Positions 34,769-43,685 of a stretch of DNA of 64,000 bases are shown one piece after another. The notes under the pieces are model-generated. The model did not search any database and was not told the origin of the DNA. It saw nothing but the letters and a program-made list of their open reading frames with translations. Positions within the stretch are counted from its first letter, which is position 1. The number at the start of each line of letters is the position of its first letter. The DNA is taken from assembly GCA_013823985.1 (NCBI GenBank), contig PNNB01000008.1, forward strand, positions 44,927-108,926, given 5' to 3'. Position numbers and translations under genes: made by a program. This stretch comes from Sphingopyxis sp. Lineage in GTDB: Bacteria > Pseudomonadota > Alphaproteobacteria > Sphingomonadales > Sphingomonadaceae.

Positions 34769-35590
34769 TTACCGCAGCCCGAGCTGGTTCTGTTCGAAAT
34801 CTTCGAGCGCCTTCACGGCGACTGCGCCTTCGGCAATGACGCGTTTGGCGGTTTCAATCTTGTCGGACGTTTGTGCCTGCGGGCTGATTGCAAAGGCATA
34901 GGCCCCTGCCCCGTTTCGCAACGACGTCCGCTGCGATTGCAATGCCGCCTGCGTATCCGCCGGCAATTGCTTGATGACATCGCCGATCCATGGATCTTCC
35001 GAACCGCGGAGATAGGCCCGCACGCTGTTTGCGACAATTTCCGTCGTGTTCTGCTGCAGGAAGGCTGCCTTTGCCTTTGCGGCATAAGCAGTAGCGACGT
35101 CGAACACAAAGGCGGGATCATGCCCGGCGAGGGTGATTGATTTGTCCGCCAGGGGTATGCCAGCCGCCAGATCCTTGTCGAACACCCGGAAAGCCGCGCG
35201 CGCCGCCAGCAGCGCCACCTGCGTTGCGCCAATGGATTTCTTTCCGCCGAAAATGATGTTGCCGCTGGGCGTGCCGGTGAAAAGATCATTGTCCGACAGC
35301 GGCGGCGTTGTCAGCGCCACAAGCTCGGCCTCCGCCAGAGCATTCTGGTCCATGGCCTGCAGCATCTGGAACCGGCGGAACCGCGATTTTGCGATTTTGA
35401 AGGGCGTCTGCCCCGGCACCTGCGCGCATTCCAGCAACAGATCGGTCGCCTTGCTGTTGGTGCCCAGCAGCATCATGACCTCTGCCTCGTTACAGGGCTT
35501 TGCGTCTTCGGGATTGGCGGATTCGGCATTGACCGGCGATGCCATGGCCATCGCCCCCAGAATTGCTGCTGTAAATATCGTTTTTCGCAT
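34769..35590 (-). CDS. Exported protein of unknown function between ruvC and ruvA
   Basis: Predicted 273 aa secreted protein with a signal peptide ending SPVNAES. The mature part is mostly helical and Ala-rich (AATQVALLAARAAF-like stretches, KAKAAFLQQNTTEIVANSV), with two Cys (KPCNEAEVM and LLLECAQ) that could form a disulfide. It has a repeat-like helical pattern but no family I can name. The frame runs open to 35827; ATG 35590 is chosen because a G-run (GGGGGG) precedes it and a signal peptide begins there. It interrupts the ruvC-ruvA order from the other strand. Confidence 0.82.
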   Translation of the reverse strand: MRKTIFTAAILGAMAMASPVNAESANPEDAKPCNEAEVMMLLGTNSKATDLLLECAQVPGQTPFKIAKSRFRRFQMLQAMDQNALAEAELVALTTPPLSDNDLFTGTPSGNIIFGGKKSIGATQVALLAARAAFRVFDKDLAAGIPLADKSITLAGHDPAFVFDVATAYAAKAKAAFLQQNTTEIVANSVRAYLRGSEDPWIGDVIKQLPADTQAALQSQRTSLRNGAGAYAFAISPQAQTSDKIETAKRVIAEGAVAVKALEDFEQNQLGLR

Positions 35591-35724
35591 AGGCCCCCCA
35601 GCTTTGCAGCCATTGTTAACGGCCTTTGGCGCCGTTGGAAAGTGCCCTGAAAGTTCGCATCTTGTTCTCTTTTCCTTGCCCTTGAGTCCGCGTCGCGCTA
35701 ACCCCGCATGATGAAGGGGCGGAC

Positions 35725-36333
35725 ATGATTGCAAAGCTATATGGCCGGATTGACGAAACGGGCGTCGATCATCTGGTAATCGACGTGAACGGCGTAGGTT
35801 ATCTGGTGCAGGCGAGCGCGCGGACATTGGCCGCGCTTGGCAAGGCCGACGATTTTGCGACCGTCTTTACCGAAATGCAGGTCAGCGAAAATGATATGCG
35901 CCTGATCGGTTTTGCCACCCGGGAAGAACGCGACTGGTTCCGTCTGTTGACCGGCGTGCAAGGCGTCGGCGGCAAAGTGGGGCTCGCCATATTGTCCGCG
36001 ATCGAACCACAGGATCTCGCGCTTGCCATTGGCAGCGGCGATGCCGCGATGGTGGCACGCGCCAATGGCGTAGGTCCCAAACTCGCCAGCCGCATCGTCA
36101 ATGAATTGAAGGACAAGGTTGGCGCGCTGGCCGGAATTGGCGGCGGTGCGAAACTTGCATCGGCCATGTCAGCGGGCAGCCATGCGCAGGACGCGCTTTC
36201 GGCGCTGGCCAATCTCGGCTTTAAACCGGCAGAGGCGAGCACGGCAGTTGCTCTTGCGGTGGAAGAACTGGGCGAGGATGCATCACTGGACGCGCTGGTC
36301 CGTTTGGCGTTGAAACGGGCATCGAAGCCGTGA
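35725..36333 (+). CDS. ruvA: Holliday junction branch migration protein RuvA
   Basis: Tetrameric junction-binding protein that loads RuvB. The 202 aa protein has the OB domain [20 protein letters not shown], two helix-hairpin-helix elements ([20 protein letters not shown] and [20 protein letters not shown]) and a C-terminal domain III ([20 protein letters not shown]) that contacts RuvB. The next 57 bases lead into an antitoxin gene instead of directly into ruvB. Confidence 0.96.
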   Translation: MIAKLYGRIDETGVDHLVIDVNGVGYLVQASARTLAALGKADDFATVFTEMQVSENDMRLIGFATREERDWFRLLTGVQGVGGKVGLAILSAIEPQDLALAIGSGDAAMVARANGVGPKLASRIVNELKDKVGALAGIGGGAKLASAMSAGSHAQDALSALANLGFKPAEASTAVALAVEELGEDASLDALVRLALKRASKP

Positions 36334-36356
36334 TTGCAACAATATTGATAAAAATC

Positions 36357-36384
36357 TCGACAAATTTGTGCGTATTTGTATATT
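36357..36384 (+). promoter_or_regulatory. Candidate promoter for the toxin-antitoxin pair
   Basis: TCGACA (36357-36362, five of six bases of the -35 consensus), a 16-base spacer and TATATT (36379-36384, five of six of the -10). Transcription should begin about 36391, which is the A of the antitoxin ATG, so the message may be leaderless. Three ATTTG repeats lie across the -35/-10 region (36364-36386) and could be an operator for the antitoxin. Confidence 0.55.
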
Positions 36385-36390
36385 TGCGCT

Positions 36391-36642
36391 ATGGCTCAGA
36401 TCAACTTATCCATTCCGCCCGCCCTCAAGGACTGGGTCGATTCCCGTGTTTCGGAAGGCCGCTACAGCAGCGCAAGCGACTATATGCGCGATCTGGTGCG
36501 GCGCGATCAGGAAGCCGCGATGGACGACGCTACATGGCTTCGCGGATTGGTTGCCGAGGGGTTGGCATCGGGTATCATAGACAAAGAGCCGGAGGATGTT
36601 CTGCGCGAAATTATGGCCGAGCATCCGGCTCGTGGTGACTAG
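36391..36642 (+). CDS. ParD-like ribbon-helix-helix antitoxin
   Basis: Predicted 83 aa protein. The N-terminal AQINLSIPPALKDWVDSRVS followed by EGRYSSASDYMRDLVRRDQE matches the ribbon-helix-helix of ParD-type antitoxins, which bind their own operator and block the toxin through the C-terminal tail (here about residues 50-83). ATG 36391 is chosen because the family begins at this point; no ribosome site precedes it. The last bases overlap the toxin start. It sits between ruvA and ruvB. Confidence 0.9.
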   Translation: MAQINLSIPPALKDWVDSRVSEGRYSSASDYMRDLVRRDQEAAMDDATWLRGLVAEGLASGIIDKEPEDVLREIMAEHPARGD

Positions 36643-36940
36643 GGTAAAATTGAGCTCTGCTGCACGGGCAGATTTTGTATTCATTCGCAAATTCAGTATC
36701 CAGCAATTCAGCGCGGATGTCGCTGATCGCTATTTTACCGGCTTTGACGCGTTATTCGATCTGTTGCGTCGTCATCCGCAAGCGGGACTGCCGGAACCGG
36801 ATCTGGGAAAAGGCATCCGGAAACTGACACATCGGCAACATCGCATCATTTATCATGTGCAAGATGATGTGGTAGTGATTATCCGGATTATCCACCATGC
36901 CATGGATTTGAAACGGGCGCTAAAGGAAGCGAAACAGTGA
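36635..36940 (+). CDS. ParE/RelE-superfamily toxin
   Basis: Predicted 101 aa toxin. The pattern [40 protein letters not shown] and the closing beta strands [20 protein letters not shown] are typical of ParE, which poisons gyrase. The start is GTG 36635 (or GTG 36632), within the end of the antitoxin frame, so translation is coupled. Its TGA overlaps the GTG of ruvB by four bases (GTGA), which should tie ruvB translation to that of the toxin. Toxin activity is assumed from family. Confidence 0.85.
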   Translation: MTRVKLSSAARADFVFIRKFSIQQFSADVADRYFTGFDALFDLLRRHPQAGLPEPDLGKGIRKLTHRQHRIIYHVQDDVVVIIRIIHHAMDLKRALKEAKQ

Positions 36941-37959
36941 CAGACGACCGCCTCACCGCTACCGAAAAAAGGCCCGAGGATATTGACGCCGCGCTGCGAC
37001 CCAAAAGCTTGGCGGAATTTGTGGGGCAAGCCGCCGCACGGGATAATCTGCGCGTGTTTATCGAAGCGGCAAAGGGACGCGGCCAGCCGTTGGACCATGT
37101 GCTGTTTTTTGGCCCTCCGGGATTGGGCAAAACCACATTGGCGCAGATTGTTGCCAAGGAAATGGGCGTCGGTTTCCGCGCGACATCGGGTCCGGTTATC
37201 GCAAAATCGGGGGATCTGGCGGCGCTGCTGACCAATTTGGAAGATGGCGATGTCTTGTTCATCGACGAGATCCACCGGCTGAGTCCGGTAGTCGAGGAAA
37301 TTCTCTATCCCGCAATGGAGGACCGCGCACTTGATATCATGATCGGCGAAGGGCCATCGGCGCGGTCGGTGCGCATTGACCTGCCCGCCTTTACGCTTGT
37401 GGGGGCGACAACGCGGCAGGGGTTGCTAACGACACCGTTGCGCGACCGATTTGGCATTCCGGTGCGGCTGAATTTCTACACCCATGCCGAACTCGAACTG
37501 GTGGTAACCCGCGCCGCCCGCTTGCTCGATCTGGGGATCGCGCCCGACGGGGCAAATGAGATTGCCAAGCGCGCACGGGGTACGCCCCGCATTGCAGGCC
37601 GCTTGCTGCGCCGCGTGCGCGACTTTGCCAATGTCGCGGGCGAACCTGTGGTGACTGCGAAAATCGCTGACGCTGCGCTCAACCGACTGGAGGTGGATGC
37701 GCTCGGGCTGGATGCCATGGACCGGCGCTATCTGCACATGATTGCCGACATTTATCGCGGCGGTCCGGTCGGCGTCGAGGCGCTGGCTGCGGGCCTATCC
37801 GAACCGCGCGATACCATCGAGGATGTGGTGGAACCCTATCTGTTGCAACTCGGCCTTATCGCCCGCACCGCCCGAGGCCGCGCACTCAACGCGCCCGGAT
37901 GGAAGCATCTCGGCCTGAACCCGCCCGCAGGTGCGCAGGACGGGTTGTTTGATAAATAG
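36937..37959 (+). CDS. ruvB: Holliday junction branch migration ATPase RuvB
   Basis: AAA+ motor of the RuvAB complex, 340 aa. Walker A is [11 protein letters not shown], Walker B is [12 protein letters not shown], sensor 1 is [12 protein letters not shown] and the winged-helix end has [18 protein letters not shown]. The start is GTG 36937, sharing four bases with the toxin stop; no other start fits the family N-terminus ([20 protein letters not shown]). In most relatives ruvB follows ruvA directly. Confidence 0.96.
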   Translation: MTDDRLTATEKRPEDIDAALRPKSLAEFVGQAAARDNLRVFIEAAKGRGQPLDHVLFFGPPGLGKTTLAQIVAKEMGVGFRATSGPVIAKSGDLAALLTNLEDGDVLFIDEIHRLSPVVEEILYPAMEDRALDIMIGEGPSARSVRIDLPAFTLVGATTRQGLLTTPLRDRFGIPVRLNFYTHAELELVVTRAARLLDLGIAPDGANEIAKRARGTPRIAGRLLRRVRDFANVAGEPVVTAKIADAALNRLEVDALGLDAMDRRYLHMIADIYRGGPVGVEALAAGLSEPRDTIEDVVEPYLLQLGLIARTARGRALNAPGWKHLGLNPPAGAQDGLFDK

Positions 37960-38050
37960 CGGGCAGGCCGACTCTTTCGGACGACAAGTTGAGGATTTAC
38001 CTGCCAAACCCCCTTTCGGTCCGTGAATCCTTGCGGTAAGCCGTTGGGCA

Positions 38051-38503
38051 ATGTCCCCGCCCCAACCCTATCAAGGCCATTTTGACGGCACGCGGCATTA
38101 TTTCGCTGTCCGCGTCTATTTTGAGGACACCGATTTTTCGGGCGTGGTCTATCATGCCCGCTATCTCCACTTCATGGAACGGGCGCGCTCCGACATGCTG
38201 GCGTGCGTCGGCATCGACCAGCGGCGCGTGCATGAGGAGGGCCTGGGCGCCTATGCCGTCACGGAAATGAACATAAAATACCGCCGACCGGCCCATTTTG
38301 ACGACGCTCTTGTTGTCGTCAGCACGGTCGAGGCGGTGCGCGCGGCAAGCTGCGACATTCATCAAACAGTCACGCGCGGTAGTGAAATACTGACAGAGGC
38401 AACCGTCACGGCTGCTTTCGTATCCCCCGACGGCAAACCGCGCCGCCAGCCCGCCCATTGGGTGGCCGCGTTCCAGCCGATATTGAATAGAAATGCAGAA
38501 TAA
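38051..38503 (+). CDS. ybgC: Tol-Pal-associated acyl-CoA thioesterase YbgC
   Basis: Hotdog-fold thioesterase of 150 aa, first gene of the tol-pal cluster. The active-site stretch VYFEDTDFSGVVYHARYLHF, with its Asp and His, is canonical. It lies 91 bases after ruvB and nine bases before tolQ. Its substrate in the cell is thought to be acyl-ACP or acyl-CoA; its link to Tol function is positional. Confidence 0.94.
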   Translation: MSPPQPYQGHFDGTRHYFAVRVYFEDTDFSGVVYHARYLHFMERARSDMLACVGIDQRRVHEEGLGAYAVTEMNIKYRRPAHFDDALVVVSTVEAVRAASCDIHQTVTRGSEILTEATVTAAFVSPDGKPRRQPAHWVAAFQPILNRNAE

Positions 38504-38511
38504 GGACACAC

Positions 38512-39207
38512 ATGGACCTGCTGATCGCAACACAAAGCATGGGTTTCTCTCCCGTTAAATTGTTCATGGACGCCGACTGGGTGGTCAAGGCGGTGATTAT
38601 CGGCCTGTCCCTCGCCAGCGTCTGGGCGTGGACGATCATCATCAGCTTCACCCTGAAAATGGGACGCATCAACAGCCAGACCGAAAAGTTCGAGCGCGAT
38701 TTCTGGGCGAGCAGCGACATTGACGGCTTTTACAGCGGCCATAGCAAAAGCGAGCTGCCCGTGGCGCGGGTCTTTACCGCAGGGGTGGCGGAATGGCGGC
38801 GGTCGACCAATGGCCGGAACATCGACCGCGCCGGAACGCGCGAACGGCTGGCGACGGCAATGGACGCGACGATTGCGGCGGAAACGGACAAGCTTGCCAA
38901 CCGGCTGAACTTTCTGGCGACGACCGGATCGGTTGCGCCCTTTGTCGGGCTGTTCGGCACCGTCTGGGGCATCATGCGCAGCTTTGCCGCCATCGCTGCG
39001 GAACAGAACAGCTCGCTCGCCGTGGTCGCCCCCGGCATTGCCGAGGCGTTGTTCGCGACCGCTATCGGCCTTTTCGCGGCCATTCCAGCGGTGATCGCCT
39101 ATAACCGCTTTTCCCACCGGCTGAACCAGTATGAAGCGCGCATGGGCCGCTTCGCCGACGGTTTCCACGGCACGTTAAGCCGCGAGCTGGAACGGGAAAG
39201 CAACTGA
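38512..39207 (+). CDS. tolQ: Tol-Pal system protein TolQ
   Basis: Inner-membrane proton-channel subunit of 231 aa, homologous to ExbB and MotA. Three membrane segments are visible: WVVKAVIIGLSLASVWAWTI, the segment around TTGSVAPFVGLFGTVWGIM and APGIAEALFATAIGLFAAIP. It works with TolR to energise TolA. The stop overlaps the tolR start (TGATG). Confidence 0.96.
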   Translation: MDLLIATQSMGFSPVKLFMDADWVVKAVIIGLSLASVWAWTIIISFTLKMGRINSQTEKFERDFWASSDIDGFYSGHSKSELPVARVFTAGVAEWRRSTNGRNIDRAGTRERLATAMDATIAAETDKLANRLNFLATTGSVAPFVGLFGTVWGIMRSFAAIAAEQNSSLAVVAPGIAEALFATAIGLFAAIPAVIAYNRFSHRLNQYEARMGRFADGFHGTLSRELERESN

Positions 39208-39665
39208 TGGCGATGAACCTATCCTCAGGCGGCGGTGGACGCAGGCGGGGTCGGGGTGGCCGGCGCGCGCCGATGGCCGAGATCAACGTTACGCCGCTCG
39301 TCGATGTGATGCTGGTGCTGCTCATCATCTTCATGGTGACCGCCCCCTTGCTGGTCACTGGCGTGCCCGTCGAGCTGCCCGAAAGCCGTGCCAATGCGCT
39401 CGACCAGAAGGACGAACCCATTGAAATCGCCATCGACAAGAATGGTGTGACCTTCATCGACGGGACGGAAGTCGGCCAGGCTGACCTGCCCGAACGGCTG
39501 GAGGAAATCGCCGCTGCGCAGGACGCCAACGCTCCGCGCCAGATCATGCTGCGCGGCGACACGGCCATCAGCTACGGCCAGATGATGCGGGTGATGGGCG
39601 AATTGAACCGTGCCGGGCTGAACAGCGTCAGTCTGGTCACCACAGGTTCATCTGGCGAAAACTAG
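39207..39665 (+). CDS. tolR: Tol-Pal system protein TolR
   Basis: ExbD/TolR family protein of 152 aa with one membrane helix (VDVMLVLLIIFMVTAPLLV). The catalytic Asp lies in NVTPLVDVMLVLL. A Gly/Arg-rich cytoplasmic leader (SSGGGGRRRGRGGRRAPMAE) precedes it, longer than usual. The periplasmic domain ends in LNRAGLNSVSLVT. It overlaps tolQ and precedes tolA by 11 bases. Confidence 0.96.
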   Translation: MAMNLSSGGGGRRRGRGGRRAPMAEINVTPLVDVMLVLLIIFMVTAPLLVTGVPVELPESRANALDQKDEPIEIAIDKNGVTFIDGTEVGQADLPERLEEIAAAQDANAPRQIMLRGDTAISYGQMMRVMGELNRAGLNSVSLVTTGSSGEN

Positions 39666-39676
39666 GCAGTAAAGCG

Positions 39677-40504
39677 ATGGACCGGGCGGAGAAACTGGGA
39701 CTGGGCGCCGCGATCGGTGGCCATGTCGTGCTGCTGGGCGCGATGGCGCTCGGCCTGATGATGTCGAACGACCGCGTCAAAAAGCCCGAGGCGATTTCCG
39801 TCTCGCTGGTCGGCGAGATTGCCGAGGTGTCGACGGTGCCCGATGCCATTCAGGAAGAATCCGCACCCCCGGCCCCCGCCGAAGCCGAGCCGGCCGAACC
39901 CCCGCCAAGCCCCGCGATGCAGATCGAACGGCCCGTCGAAAAACCGCAGGCCAAGCCGGTCGCCAAACCCCTGACCCGGGACACACCGCCACCTGCAAAG
40001 ACGGCGCCCAAGAAAGTGGCTGTCAAACAGCCCGCTGCAAAAACCAACACCGCCCCGGCCAAGAGCGGAAAGGGCACGACGCCCGCAAAGCCGGGCGGGC
40101 TGAGCAAAAGTTTCGAAGACAGCATCAACGCGATCGGCAAGGCACCGGGTGCAGGCAAGGCCGTCGGGACCCCGGCAGCGAAAAGCGCGGCTGAAGTACG
40201 CCGGTCGGTCAGCGTCTCGCTCGCGAGCCAGATCCGGAGCCGCGTCCGCGCCTGTGCCCCCTCCGGCGTCGAGATCAACAAGATTGAGACCTTCGTGACG
40301 CTCAATCTAGAGCCAACCGGACGTTTGACATCGGTGCGTTTCGATAAACAGGTCGGCGTAAACGACAGCAACCAGCCGCAGGCCGCGCCGCTCAAGGATT
40401 GTATTTTGCAGGCCGTACGCGCCGCTTCGCCATTTGAAGGGCTCGACCCCGAATATCATGATGTATGGAAGACCCACGCACTCCGGCTACGTGCAACAGG
40501 GTAA
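39677..40504 (+). CDS. tolA: TolA-like envelope-spanning protein
   Basis: Predicted 275 aa protein with one N-terminal membrane helix (LGAAIGGHVVLLGAMALGLM), a Pro/Ala/Lys-rich middle about residues 55-150 that replaces the long helix of E. coli TolA, and a C-terminal globular domain (RRSVSVSLASQIRSRVRACA to the end) with two Cys. It bridges TolQR to TolB-Pal. It is named mainly from position and architecture, since TolA evolves fast. Confidence 0.88.
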   Translation: MDRAEKLGLGAAIGGHVVLLGAMALGLMMSNDRVKKPEAISVSLVGEIAEVSTVPDAIQEESAPPAPAEAEPAEPPPSPAMQIERPVEKPQAKPVAKPLTRDTPPPAKTAPKKVAVKQPAAKTNTAPAKSGKGTTPAKPGGLSKSFEDSINAIGKAPGAGKAVGTPAAKSAAEVRRSVSVSLASQIRSRVRACAPSGVEINKIETFVTLNLEPTGRLTSVRFDKQVGVNDSNQPQAAPLKDCILQAVRAASPFEGLDPEYHDVWKTHALRLRATG

Positions 40505-40528
40505 GGACCAGGCTACAAAGGAATGACC

Positions 40529-41899
40529 ATGAAGATGCCCACAAATCTGCATTCGAAACTAGCCGCATTTTTTGCGCTGTTCCTAATTCCCTTCGCTGTT
40601 CAGGCGCAGGCCCCGGCGGCTATTCCGACTGTCCCGACGGACGAGCCTGAGCTGGTCGAATTTGACACCGCCAAAACCCGCTCCATCGCCGTGCCCGCGC
40701 TCGTGGCGCCGGCTCCGGCCGATACGCCCGCGGGCAACAGCACTGCGCTGGGTCGCCAGATTGCGGAGGTGATATCGTCCGACCTGCGCGCCTCGGGCGT
40801 GTTTGAAACGCAAGGGCCCAATGGCTTGCGCGCCATTACCCTGCCCGAAGTCACCGCGCCGCAATTCGATTATTGGAAGGCGCGCCCGGTCGAACAGCTC
40901 GTGCAGGGCTTTGTCCGCGTGGGTGGCGACGGCAATCTGACGGTCGGCTGTTACCTGTATGACGTCGGCTTCGGCAATGAAACGACGCGGCTCGGCTTTA
41001 ACGTGCCGCCGCGCGAATGGCGTCGCGCTGCACATAAGTGCGCCGATGCCATCTATTCGAAACTGACCGGTGAACTGCCCTTTTTCGACAGCCGCATCGC
41101 CTATATCGCCGAAACCGGTCCCAAGGGCAAAAGGGTCAAGCGCCTTGCCATCATGGATTCCGACGGAGCCAACCACCGCTTCATCACCAATGGCCAGTCG
41201 ACCGCACTGACCCCGCGTTTCTCGCCCAATTATAAATCGATCCTGTACCTGTCCTATGTCGACGGCAATCCGCGTATCTATGTTTACGACATTGATGCCG
41301 GACGGCAGCGGTTGATTACCCAGTCGCGCAATCCGACCTTTGCACCGCGCTGGTCGCCAGACGGGCAGACGATCCTTTATTCGATGGCCGTGTCGGGCAA
41401 CACCGACATCTATAAGATTTCGGCCTCGGGCAGTGGCACGCCGGTCAAGCTGACCAGCTCGCCGGGCATTGATGTCGGCGGAAGCTTTTCGCCCGATGGA
41501 CGCCAGATCGTCTTCGAAAGCGACCGTTCCGGCAGCCAGCAGATTTATGTGATGAACGCCGACGGCACGAACCAGCGCCGGATCAGCTTTGGCCAGGGAC
41601 GCTATGCGACGCCGGAATGGAGCCCGCGCGCCGACCTGATCGCCTATACGCGCATTGCAGGAGATTTCCGCGTCGGCACGATGCGGCCCGATGGTTCGGG
41701 CGAACGCCTGTTGACCGACAGCTGGCAGGACGAAGCACCGACCTGGGCACCCAATGGCCGCGTCATCCAGTTTTTCCGCACCGCAAAAGGCAGTGGTAAA
41801 ACAAGCATATGGCAGGTAGACTTGACCGGTTCGAATGAACGCAAGCTGCCGACGCCGGTCGATGGATCCGATCCGGCCTGGGGACCTGTCTTGCCCTGA
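40529..41899 (+). CDS. tolB: Tol-Pal system beta-propeller protein TolB
   Basis: Periplasmic protein of about 456 aa that binds Pal. A signal peptide ends at FAVQAQ. The N-terminal domain (QIAEVISSDLRASGVFETQG) is followed by a propeller with repeated SPDG/SPNY-type blades (TPRFSPNYKSILYLSYVDGN, APRWSPDGQTILYS, GGSFSPDGRQIVFESDRSG). ATG 40529 is preferred to ATG 40523 because AAAGGA lies six bases before it. Confidence 0.96.
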   Translation: MKMPTNLHSKLAAFFALFLIPFAVQAQAPAAIPTVPTDEPELVEFDTAKTRSIAVPALVAPAPADTPAGNSTALGRQIAEVISSDLRASGVFETQGPNGLRAITLPEVTAPQFDYWKARPVEQLVQGFVRVGGDGNLTVGCYLYDVGFGNETTRLGFNVPPREWRRAAHKCADAIYSKLTGELPFFDSRIAYIAETGPKGKRVKRLAIMDSDGANHRFITNGQSTALTPRFSPNYKSILYLSYVDGNPRIYVYDIDAGRQRLITQSRNPTFAPRWSPDGQTILYSMAVSGNTDIYKISASGSGTPVKLTSSPGIDVGGSFSPDGRQIVFESDRSGSQQIYVMNADGTNQRRISFGQGRYATPEWSPRADLIAYTRIAGDFRVGTMRPDGSGERLLTDSWQDEAPTWAPNGRVIQFFRTAKGSGKTSIWQVDLTGSNERKLPTPVDGSDPAWGPVLP

Positions 41900-41949
41900 G
41901 GGCGTTATTATTTCGAAATCAAGCGGGGCTGAGAAAAAGGAGTAAGCTG

Positions 41950-42480
41950 ATGAAAAGCAACACAGTCAAAATGGCGGTCCTATTGCTGGCCTCTACCGCG
42001 CTTGTCGCGGGCTGCGGCAAGAAGAAGGTGGACACCCTGCCACCGGCTGCCGAAGGAACGGATTATGGCACCCAGCCTACCGATACAACGCCCACCACGG
42101 GCGCGATTGTTCCGGGAAGCCAGGAAGATTTCCTGCAAACGGTCGGCCAATTTGGTGACCGTATTTTCTTCGACACCGACCGGTTCAATGTCGATACGGA
42201 AGATCAGGCGACGCTGCAGCGGCAGGCCCAGTGGCTGGCACGCTATCCCAATACGCGCATCACGGTCGAAGGCCATGCCGACGAACGCGGCACCCGCGAC
42301 TATAACCTCGCGCTGGGCGAACGCCGTGCCAATTCGGCGAAGAACTATCTGATTTCGGTGGGCGTGGATGCCAGCCGGATCCAGACGGTCAGCTATGGCA
42401 AGGAACGTCCGCAAGCGCTTGGCTCTGACGAGCAAAGCTGGGCACAGAACCGCCGCGCTGTCACGGTTACCGTTCAATAA
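41950..42480 (+). CDS. pal: Peptidoglycan-associated lipoprotein Pal
   Basis: Outer-membrane lipoprotein of 176 aa. The lipobox VAGC follows a short signal; a Pro/Thr-rich linker leads to an OmpA-type peptidoglycan-binding domain with VEGHADERGTRDYNLALGER, whose Asp and Arg contact diaminopimelate. A strong AAAAAGGAG ribosome site precedes it. The usual cpoB gene does not follow; a strong terminator ends the cluster. Confidence 0.97.
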   Translation: MKSNTVKMAVLLLASTALVAGCGKKKVDTLPPAAEGTDYGTQPTDTTPTTGAIVPGSQEDFLQTVGQFGDRIFFDTDRFNVDTEDQATLQRQAQWLARYPNTRITVEGHADERGTRDYNLALGERRANSAKNYLISVGVDASRIQTVSYGKERPQALGSDEQSWAQNRRAVTVTVQ

Positions 42481-42488
42481 TTTCCGGT

Positions 42489-42522
42489 GCGGCGCGCTTT
42501 AGTCGAAGCGCGTCGCCCTTTT
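42489..42522 (+). terminator. Rho-independent terminator of the tol-pal operon
   Basis: GCGGCGCGCTT (42489-42499) pairs with AAGCGCGTCGC (42506-42516), eleven pairs including one G-U, around a six-base loop, followed by CCTTTT. It starts nine bases after the pal stop codon. Confidence 0.9.
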
Positions 42523-42593
42523 GACATGGCTTTTCTTGACAAGTCCAAGCCCTTCCGCGCATGTTTTGCCGGATATTTGGGGGCAATATATTT

Positions 42594-43682
42594 ATGAGCG
42601 AAGACCTGACGCAGCGCCATAGCGCATTCCGTTTCCATGGAAGCTGGCAGGAATTTGCCAAGATTGCCTTTCCCAATCTTTTATTATCCATCGTCACCCT
42701 GGGTATCTACCGTTTCTGGGCGACCACCCGCGAACGCGAATATCTGTGGGCACAGACCGACTTCATTGACGAGCGGCTGGAATGGACCGGCAAGGGGATG
42801 GAGCTGTTCATCGGCTTCATCATGGTATTCTTGCTGCTCGGCCTGCCCTTCATCGTCATCCAGCTCATTTCCCAAGGGCTCATTTTCCGCGGCGAGACGG
42901 TGCTTGCAGGCGTGATTACGCTGTTGATGTTTCTGCTACTATTCTATCTGACCGGCGTCGCTTATTTTCGCGCGCTTCGTTACCGGCTGAGCCGCACCTA
43001 TTGGCGGGGTATTCGTGGGGGCAGCAATGATCCCGGATTTGGTTACGGGCTTTCCTATATGTGGAAAAGCTTCGTCGGCTGGTTGCCGATTTTCCTTCTG
43101 GTGCCCTGGTCTATGATTTCGCTGTGGAACGAACGTTGGAACGCCATGAGCTTTGGCCCGCACCGCTTCGAAGCCAATGCGGACTGGAAACCACTGATGA
43201 AGCGGTATCTCCTTTTCTATCTGGTGCCATTCTTGCTTGTTGCCGGCCTCATCACGGTTGCCATTGTTGCTGCGGCATCCGGTGACCAACTCGGGGCGAT
43301 AGGTGGGGCAGGTATGGCCGTGGGCGGTATCATTGTCGTCCTTGCCATTCTGAGCCTTTACATCATCCTGCCACTGGCGGCCCTTGCCTTTTACAGCAAA
43401 TATTTCCGTCTCGCGGTGGGTGGCCTGCGCCTTCACAATCTGGAATTTGACTTCCGCGCCCGTGCGCCCGACTGGATCCTTTTCTTCCTTGCCAATATGG
43501 CCATCGTCATCTGCACATTGGGTATCGGCTATATCTTCATGCCCTATCGCAACTGGAAATTCTTCGTCGACCATATGGAAGCCTATGGCGAGATCAATAT
43601 TGACGAGCTGACCCAGTCCAAGACCATCGTGTCAAAGCATGGCGAAGGCTTGCTCGACGCGTTTGACGTCGGCGCGATCTGA
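42594..43682 (+). CDS. YjgN (DUF898) family membrane protein
   Basis: Predicted 362 aa inner-membrane protein with about six hydrophobic segments (for example FIGFIMVFLLLGLPFIVIQL and GGIIVVLAILSLYIILPLAA). The repeated Arg/Trp-rich loops (TLGIYRFWATTREREYLW and TLGIGYIFMPYRNWKFFVDH) are diagnostic of DUF898. Function unknown. ATG 42594 (MSEDLTQRHS) is preferred to ATG 42561. A M48 peptidase gene follows after three bases, a pairing seen elsewhere for this family. Confidence 0.9.
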   Translation: MSEDLTQRHSAFRFHGSWQEFAKIAFPNLLLSIVTLGIYRFWATTREREYLWAQTDFIDERLEWTGKGMELFIGFIMVFLLLGLPFIVIQLISQGLIFRGETVLAGVITLLMFLLLFYLTGVAYFRALRYRLSRTYWRGIRGGSNDPGFGYGLSYMWKSFVGWLPIFLLVPWSMISLWNERWNAMSFGPHRFEANADWKPLMKRYLLFYLVPFLLVAGLITVAIVAAASGDQLGAIGGAGMAVGGIIVVLAILSLYIILPLAALAFYSKYFRLAVGGLRLHNLEFDFRARAPDWILFFLANMAIVICTLGIGYIFMPYRNWKFFVDHMEAYGEINIDELTQSKTIVSKHGEGLLDAFDVGAI

Positions 43683-43685
43683 CCG

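Noticed and set aside
35591..35827. Extended N-terminus for the exported protein before ruvA
   Set aside because: It would bury the signal peptide and overlap the ruvA start; ATG 35590 has a ribosome site.
36364..36386. Origin-like iterons in the ATTTG repeats
   Set aside because: Three five-base repeats with uneven spacing inside a promoter are too few for an origin; an antitoxin operator is simpler.
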